Below, in pieces: positions 57,901 to 64,000 of a stretch of 64,000 nt of DNA. The stretch is from Lingula anatina (Eukaryota; Brachiopoda; Lingulata; Lingulida; Lingulidae), in the NCBI RefSeq assembly GCF_001039355.2, contig NW_019775715.1:27556-91555 (forward strand), in the 5' to 3' direction. How positions within the stretch are numbered: position 1 is the first letter of the stretch; each line of letters starts with the position of its first letter. The position numbers and the translations under genes are program-made. The notes under the pieces are model-generated. The model made no database searches. It was not told the DNA's origin and saw only the letters and a list, made by a program, of their open reading frames with translations.

Positions 57901-59646
57901 TTAAAACAATAAAAATCCTCTCGAAAATATAAAATATCGGCGTTTATATTTCTCGCTGCTGAAAATAAGGGTCGTGTGTATAGTTGTAATTACATCACAG
58001 GCATTTTTTTATTTAATAGATTATTTAATTAGTATATTTATCTGTCGTTGTCTATGTCTCTGTCATAGACTCAACCCCCGAAAACAGCCGCGTGATTCTG
58101 AAAGATTCCCTTCACAGCGTATACCTAGAGGCCATATTGGATGCTTACCCTGATGCTGTCTTCATCCACACGTACCGAGATCCGGTGGCAGTCATGGCGT
58201 CCAGCTGCTCTGTCGTTGAAGCTTTCAGAGAGAGTTACGGTTATGGTTCTACTGCAATTGACAGGAAAGCGTTGGGGAAGGTATTTTTATTTTGAGCCAT
58301 TTGTTTACATTTTTGATGCGTCCAGAGAGAGAGAGAGAGAGAGAGAGAATGAGAGTGAGGGGGGGGGGGCAGAGAAAAAGAGGCCAGGGTAGAGAACAAA
58401 AGGAGAGATAGATAGAGACGTTTCGTCTCATCCTCCACACGGCCCTTTTTTCTCAGATATCCGACTTAAATGCTATGTGTGAATAAATGAATGTTATAAA
58501 GGAAAAGTCTAAATAGACCTAGTGATTTGAAAAGTTCTCCTCCTGTTTGTATTATTATTTCAGTGATCTATAGACCTAACATGCTGCATTGTATAGCCTA
58601 CATTACATTTGCCATGTGATGACCGTGCAGTGCTGGCAAACTGCATGTAAATGCCTTTAGTGCTTTGTCTGTGCGGAGGCAGGCGTTGGACGTACGAAAT
58701 CGTATAAAATCGTACAGATTCATGGCCTGCCTAGCCTCTACGCTTTTTTTCGAGCTAAAACTTTTCACAAATTTTTGAAACCGTAGACCGTAGCTTCATC
58801 ATAGATTGCTTTGCACAGTTCCCCGTTGTGCAGTGGACTTGCGATGATGGTGATAATGGTTGAACCTGTTTTTGGTCTCTCTTCTTTCCTTCTATGGTGG
58901 TTTAGGAGGCAACATAACGATAGTAAAGATGTTTGCAACTTTGTGTAATTCACTTGCATAAATTTGAAATTGTGAGTTTTGACCAAGTGGATGAAAAAAC
59001 CGCATGCTGCTGACTCTTCAAAGAAACCACACGGAAGACGTGCGTCAGCAGCACTAATATAGGCCTAATACTGAAAAGGCTCCGTACGATCACTTTTCAG
59101 CCGAAAACCGACTTTTCCCCTTGTGACATCAAGGTCATGTTGGAAACACGGCACAGCGCCGGCAGATAATGTAAACGCCGTAGTCCTAACGGTGTCAAAA
59201 ATCTTACAGAAATTCGTATATGTTTTCTTCGTGCGGCGCCCAGGGCAAATGTAAACTAGGTTTAAATATCAGTTTATTGATTCAATTTTTGATTTAGTAC
59301 AATTGAAAAAACTTCATTCCAGGAGTTACTCTACTTCCCTTGGGGCCACGGCGGAAAAGAAATATTGAAGTTCAGAAAGGATCACCCCGAGGAAGAGCAC
59401 CGGTTTATTGACATAGCCTATGCCGAACTGGTAGCGTCACCAATGGATATTGTAAAGCGGATATACGGGCACTTTGGCCTGAATTTAACCAATCACGGGA
59501 GAGAGAGAATGAAGAGATACGTCCAGGAAAACCCGCAAAACAAACATGGCCGCCACAAATATGATTTAAGTAAATATGGCCTTACGAAAGATGAAGTATA
59601 CGAGCATTTTAAAGAATACATCCAGTATTTTAACATACAGTGTTGA
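55340..59646 (+). CDS. Sulfotransferase family protein
   Basis: Five exons: 55340-55672, 56428-56620, 56973-57209, 58069-58280, 59323-59646. GT-AG; 1299 nt, 432 aa, in frame. An N-terminal hydrophobic stretch (FVLVRQYFLLFLDWFCQTFL) could be a Golgi-type signal anchor, though it may simply be a helix. The 5'-phosphosulfate-binding loop is IIGSARTGST (residues 120-129); the second cofactor motif is FIHTYRDPVAVMASS (286-300). A downstream DIAYAELVASPMDIVKRIY is typical of the Sulfotransfer_3-like group found in many invertebrates. It transfers sulfate from PAPS to an unknown acceptor. The start is chosen as the first ATG of the open exon 1; no earlier in-frame ATG was seen. The last exon is repeated downstream at 61143-61466. 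Confidence 0.93.
56115..56357. mobile_element. Harbinger-like MITE in sulfotransferase intron 1
   Basis: Inverted ends ACCCCCCTGTACACTGGACG and its partner CGTCCAGTGTAAAGGGGGCT, extending over GGCGTCCTTTCTGC, flanked by TTA at 56112-56114 and 56358-56360. A TTA target duplication with such ends fits the PIF/Harbinger superfamily. Confidence 0.75.
57450..57800. mobile_element. MITE with TTAA target site in sulfotransferase intron 3
   Basis: TTAA then AGGGATAATAACTCTTCGT at the left, and ACGAAGAGTTATTATCCCT then TTAA at the right. TTAA duplications are a piggyBac trait; the AGGG end is not a classic piggyBac terminus. A truncated relative lies at 16632-16815. Confidence 0.8.
57861..57894. repeat. 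Poly-T tract
   Basis: 34 T in sulfotransferase intron 3. Confidence 0.95.
58325..58350. repeat. (GA)n microsatellite
   Basis: GA run shortly after the donor of exon 4 of the sulfotransferase gene. Confidence 0.9.
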
Positions 59647-59782
59647 TTTTGGACATTTTAATGAAATGTTTGCATATATGTACAAGGGACTGAGTACACG
59701 GCATTATCTTGAGGGGCAATGTTAAAGGTTTCGGTTAAAACGGTTGAGCACGTAAGTTCATCATAACAAAAACATAAATTTA

Positions 59783-59788
59783 AATAAA
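59783..59788 (+). terminator. Polyadenylation signal candidate for the sulfotransferase
   Basis: AATAAA 137 bases after the stop codon, repeated in overlapping AAATAAATAAAC sequence; also present in the duplicate at offset 1820. Confidence 0.45.
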
Positions 59789-60429
59789 TAAACATGAATA
59801 AAAAAACATTCAAATGTGTAATTACTGGTGCGATTTTCATTTAAGAAATAAATTGGGAATTTTGAGTAAAATATGATTGCTAAATAATTCCGCCGAGATG
59901 ATATCGTTTTTCCGCTGAACACGGTAAACAGGTGGTAAGCATGACGTGCTGTTATACCGGAAAAGCTACTCAACCAATTCAAGTTCGATCGCTTTTATTG
60001 ATAGGCCTGCTCGGAATGTTCCTGGTTAGATGACTTTAAATGCATTTATTTTCATTTTGTTTTGCACTGAGATAATGTTTGGTTTCACCTTTGACGTTAT
60101 AGAGCACGATGAAGTCCACAGCTGTTCACAACTGGGCGGTTTTAGTATTGAGTAGTGTTTACTCTTTCAAATGTCGACTGCGGACTTGCCCCGGGTATTG
60201 TATGATGATATGAACAGTCTTGAGAAACAAGGACCCAAGACAGGAAAGGAAGGGCATGAAAAGAGGAAATATATGCCTGTTTAAAGCAATAGAGGCGACG
60301 CGACTTTTGTAAAAAATAAAAATTTAAAAAATTCTCTCTGATAATCCCACAAAGAAAACATTACCCATTTTGATGAAATGGAGTACACACGATGACAATT
60401 TCTACGTCAGCACCAATAGAAGAAATATT

Positions 60430-60430
60430 N
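60430..60430. other. Single N at the repeat junction
   Basis: One N separates the two copies of the 1.82-kb repeat, suggesting a scaffold join where overlapping contig ends were not merged. Confidence 0.95.
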
Positions 60431-61142
60431 GCCATGTGATGACCGTGCAGTGCTGGCAAACTGCATGTAAATGCCTTTAGTGCTTTGTCTGTGCGGAGGC
60501 AGGCGTTGGACGTACGAAATCGTATAAAATCGTACAGATTCATGGCCTGCCTAGCCTCTACGCTTTTTTTCGAGCTAAAACTTTTCACAAATTTTTGAAA
60601 CCGTAGACCGTAGCTTCATCATAGATTGCTTTGCACAGTTCCCCGTTGTGCAGTGGACTTGCGATGATGGTGATAATGGTTGAACCTGTTTTTGGTCTCT
60701 CTTCTTTCCTTCTATGGTGGTTTAGGAGGCAACATAACGATAGTAAAGATGTTTGCAACTTTGTGTAATTCACTTGCATAAATTTGAAATTGTGAGTTTT
60801 GACCAAGTGGATGAAAAAACCGCATGCTGCTGACTCTTCAAAGAAACCACACGGAAGACGTGCGTCAGCAGCACTAATATAGGCCTAATACTGAAAAGGC
60901 TCCGTACGATCACTTTTCAGCCGAAAACCGACTTTTCCCCTTGTGACATCAAGGTCATGTTGGAAACACGGCACAGCGCCGGCAGATAATGTAAACGCCG
61001 TAGTCCTAACGGTGTCAAAAATCTTACAGAAATTCGTATATGTTTTCTTCGTGCGGCGCCCAGGGCAAATGTAAACTAGGTTTAAATATCAGTTTATTGA
61101 TTCAATTTTTGATTTAGTACAATTGAAAAAACTTCATTCCAG

Positions 61143-61466
61143 GAGTTACTCTACTTCCCTTGGGGCCACGGCGGAAAAGAAATATTGAAGTTCAGAAAGG
61201 ATCACCCCGAGGAAGAGCACCGGTTTATTGACATAGCCTATGCCGAACTGGTAGCGTCACCAATGGATATTGTAAAGCGGATATACGGGCACTTTGGCCT
61301 GAATTTAACCAATCACGGGAGAGAGAGAATGAAGAGATACGTCCAGGAAAACCCGCAAAACAAACATGGCCGCCACAAATATGATTTAAGTAAATATGGC
61401 CTTACGAAAGATGAAGTATACGAGCATTTTAAAGAATACATCCAGTATTTTAACATACAGTGTTGA
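61143..61466 (+). pseudogene. Second copy of the sulfotransferase terminal exon
   Basis: Identical in translation to exon 5 at 59323-59646, with the same AG acceptor and stop. It has no upstream exons of its own. If the repeat is an assembly artefact this exon is not a separate gene part; if real, it would be an unused or alternative last exon. Confidence 0.8.
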
Positions 61467-62394
61467 TTTTGGACATTTTAATGAAATGTTTGCATATATG
61501 TACAAGGGACTGAGTACACGGCATTATCTTGAGGGGCAATGTTAAAGGTTTCGGTTAAAACGGTTGAGCACGTAAGTTCATCATAACAAAAACATAAATT
61601 TAAATAAATAAACATGAATAAAAAAACATTCAAATGTGTAATTACTGGTGCGATTTTCATTTAAGAAATAAATTGGGAATTTTGAGTAAAATATGATTGC
61701 TAAATAATTCCGCCGAGATGATATCGTTTTTCCGCTGAACACGGTAAACAGGTGGTAAGCATGACGTGCTGTTATACCGGAAAAGCTACTCAACCAATTC
61801 AAGTTCGATCGCTTTTATTGATAGGCCTGCTCGGAATGTTCCTGGTTAGATGACTTTAAATGCATTTATTTTCATTTTGTTTTGCACTGAGATAATGTTT
61901 GGTTTCACCTTTGACGTTATAGAGCACGATGAAGTCCACAGCTGTTCACAACTGGGCGGTTTTAGTATTGAGTAGTGTTTACTCTTTCAAATGTCGACTG
62001 CGGACTTGCCCCGGGTATTGTATGATGATATGAACAGTCTTGAGAAACAAGGACCCAAGACAGGAAAGGAAGGGCATGAAAAGAGGAAATATATGCCTGT
62101 TTAAAGCAATAGAGGCGACGCGACTTTTGTAAAAAAATAAAAATTTAAAAAAATTCTCTCTGATAATCCCACAAAGAAAACATTACCCATTTTGATGAAA
62201 TGGAGTACACACGATGACAATTTCTACGTCAGCACCAATAGAAGAAATATTTTTGACGACGCAGACTTTATGCTTATGGCGTTTTAAATCGATCACATAA
62301 TGGTTACTTTCAGTAGCATACCGTATTTTTATTCAAAAGGTAATTTGCTAAGACCCACGAGAGCCCACATTCGTTCTCGCTCGTTCTCGCGACA

Positions 62395-62560
62395 TCCCGT
62401 ATCAGGGGCCCGGTCGTTGTCGTTGTGGACTACTGACGTGCATCATCCGGGATTCGAACTCGTGCCTTTGTGTTACCATGGTTGATGACGCTTTGGTTTC
62501 TTCATTTGCATCCAAGCACGCTACCGACTGCGCCGTGACTGACCCACCCACCCTCCCTAC
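62395..62560 (-). mobile_element. tRNA-like SINE head
   Basis: Minus strand carries an A-box-like GGCGCAGTCGGTAGCG and, about 80 bases on, a B-box-like GAGTTCGAATCCCGG, as in tRNA-derived SINEs. The spacing is too long and the arms do not pair as a tRNA. A second copy lies at about 63817-63982. Confidence 0.55.
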
Positions 62561-62635
62561 GTACAAGTTTCCTCTTATATTAACCAATCGCAATTTTTAA
62601 AATTGAATTCTGGCAGAAAAAATGACATATCATCA

Positions 62636-62715
62636 ACTGGGGCTCGAACCAGCGCACAAGTTACTGCCTGGGTCCTAGGCAGCAGAGTTACCACGGAGCC
62701 ACGGCAGCTACGTTG
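62636..62715 (-). repeat. tRNA-derived sequence, probably not a functional tRNA
   Basis: Minus strand GCTGCCGTGGCTCCGTGGTA, an anticodon-arm-like CTGCCT/AGGCAG pair and a B box GGTTCGAGCCCC. The acceptor ends do not pair and the 7-base loop lacks the universal T33. Confidence 0.5.
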
Positions 62716-63816
62716 ACATGAGATGATCAGATGGAAACTTTCAACCTTGTCACGGAGACGACCGGATTGGATGTATATGTATATATCTGCTATCCCTATC
62801 GATAATCCGGGTGCCCTATTTCATCCCACGCAACCCCAGTCCACGACCATGGCGTTTTAAATCGAACGGGAAAAACTCATGATGTACAGGAGACCGTCTT
62901 TGAAAACCCGACACGGAGCTCGGAGATTCCTTTATATTAGATTAATTTTGGCTTTACCTATGATATTAAAGAGTACAACGGGATCAAAAGCGGTTAAGAA
63001 CAGGCGTGATTTAGTTTTAGCTAGTCCTTTAGAAGAGGGAATAAAAAACAACTACAAATGTGTAATTACTGGTGCGATTTTCATTTAAGAAATAAATTGG
63101 GAATTTTGAGTAAAACATGATTGCTAAATAATTCCGCCGAGATGATATCGTTTTTCCGCTGAACACGGTAAACAAGTGGTTAGCATGACGTGCTGTTATA
63201 CCGGAAAAGCTACTCAACCAATTCAAGTTCGATCGCTTTTATTGATAGGCCTGCTCGGAATGTTCCTAGTTAGATGACTTTAAATGCTTTTATTTTCATT
63301 TTGTTTTGCACTGAGATAATGTTTGGTTTCACCTTTGACGTTATAGAGCACGATGAAGTCCACAGCTGTTCACAACTGGGCGGTTTTAATATTGAGTAGT
63401 GTTTACTCTTTCAAATGTCGATTGCGGACTTGCCCCGGGTATTGTATGATGATATGAACAGTCTTGAGAAACAAGGGCCCAAGACAGGAAAGGAAGGGCA
63501 TGAAAAGAGGAAATATATGCCTGTTTAAAGCAATAGAGGCGACGCGACTTTTGTAAAAAATAAAAATTTAAAAAATTCTCTCTGATAATCCCACAAAGAA
63601 AACATTACCCATTTTGATGAAATGGAGTACACACGATGACAATTTCTACGTCAGCACCAATAGAAGAAATATTATTGACGACGCAGACTTTATGCTAATG
63701 GCGTTTTAAATCGATCACATAATGGTTACTTTCAGTAGCATACCGTATTTTTATTCAAAAGGTAATTTGCTAAGACCCACGAGAGCTCACATTCGTTCTC
63801 GCTCGTTCTCGCGACA

Positions 63817-63982
63817 TCCCGTATCAGGGGCCCGGTCGTTGTCGTTGTGGACTACTGACGTGGCTCATCCGAGATTCGAACTCGTGCCTTTGTGTTACCA
63901 TGGTTGATGACGCTTTGGTTTCTTCATTTGCATCCATGCACGCTACCGACTGCGCCGTGACTGAACCGCCCACCCTCCCTAC
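63817..63982 (-). mobile_element. Second copy of the tRNA-like SINE head
   Basis: Same A-box and B-box words as 62395-62560 at an offset of about 1422, with a few changes (GGCTCATCCGAGATTCGAAC). Part of the 1.42-kb repeat. Confidence 0.55.
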
Positions 63983-64000
63983 GTACAAGTTTCCTCTTAA

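Larger units (their letters stand above)
58611..62252. repeat. 1.82-kb direct repeat of the sulfotransferase 3' end, likely uncollapsed contig overlap
   Basis: 58611-60429 and 60431 to about 62252 are the same sequence at offset 1820 apart from two single-base indels in A tracts (62131 and 62147 area) in the parts I compared. The join is a single N at 60430. The first copy stops at GAAGAAATATT and the second copy runs on into TTTGACGACGC. Confidence 0.85.
61632..64000. repeat. About 1.42-kb near-identical repeat of the 3' flank
   Basis: AAATGTGTAATTACTGGTGC at 61632 recurs at 63056, and similarity continues to the window end with scattered substitutions (for example GGTGGTAAGC against AGTGGTTAGC). 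The 63056 copy is cut by the window edge. It differs from the copies at 59812 and 61632 in several places, so it is more likely a genuine repeat. Confidence 0.75.

Noticed and set aside
62636-62715. Functional tRNA gene on the minus strand
   Set aside because: A and B boxes are present, but the acceptor stem does not pair and T33 is missing, so it is called a tRNA-derived repeat.

Overview
This is a window of AT-rich invertebrate animal nuclear DNA. Every protein-coding gene I can support is split by GT-AG introns with short exons. Tri- and dinucleotide repeats, MITE-like elements, tRNA-derived SINE pieces and a decayed non-LTR retrotransposon fill introns and spacers. The gene set (bystin, a microsomal-type SDR, a sulfotransferase, TIR receptors, Ly6/uPAR proteins) and the repeat style suggest a marine bilaterian, for example a lophotrochozoan or ambulacrarian. 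I cannot name the species.

Layout. About 2.2-42.3 kb is a tandemly duplicated receptor cluster, all on the minus strand. The ancestral unit (about 17 kb) holds two type I membrane receptors head to tail, followed by one GPI-anchored protein. Unit A is 2.2-19.3 kb: receptor A2 at 2731-6200, receptor A1 at 9042-13539, GPI protein LG1 at 15489-17935. Unit B is 19.3-37.0 kb: receptor B2 at 20387-24617, receptor B1 at 25234-29447, LG2 at 32958-35889. The LG part was then duplicated once more (junction near 36987/36988), giving LG3 at 37362-41218. From 43.1 kb the window is ordinary: bystin on the minus strand (43118-47827), an HSD17B11/13-like dehydrogenase diverging from it (48349-52951), and a sulfotransferase (55340-59646). 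After that come a 1.8-kb repeat of the last sulfotransferase exon, abutting a single N and probably an assembly artefact, and tRNA-like repeats.

The striking system is the receptor cluster. Each receptor is rebuilt exon by exon. A signal peptide is followed by a cysteine-rich Ly6/uPAR-like (LU, three-finger) ectodomain ending in a CxC...CN knot, one membrane helix, and a cytoplasmic TIR domain. Exon sizes and phases agree between paralogues (55, 176-185, 244-262, 162, ..., 144, terminal), so the models close in frame for A1 (418 aa), A2 (392 aa) and B1 (406 aa). I know LU domains as GPI-anchored or secreted proteins and TIR domains behind LRR or Ig ectodomains; LU-TM-TIR is an architecture I do not recognise as described. 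The neighbouring LG proteins carry two LU domains, a Ser/Thr-rich stalk of very different length in each copy, and a GPI signal. They could be co-receptors or ligand-capture partners for the TIR receptors. That is inference from linkage and shared domain type only.

Shared control is suggested by an NRF-1-like GCATGCGCA palindrome lying about 70-110 bp upstream of the start codons of A1, B1, LG1, LG2 and LG3. Receptor B2 carries an apparent frame problem at its membrane exon, where A2 would need a GC donor, so B2 may be a pseudogene or may make a receptor without a TIR domain.
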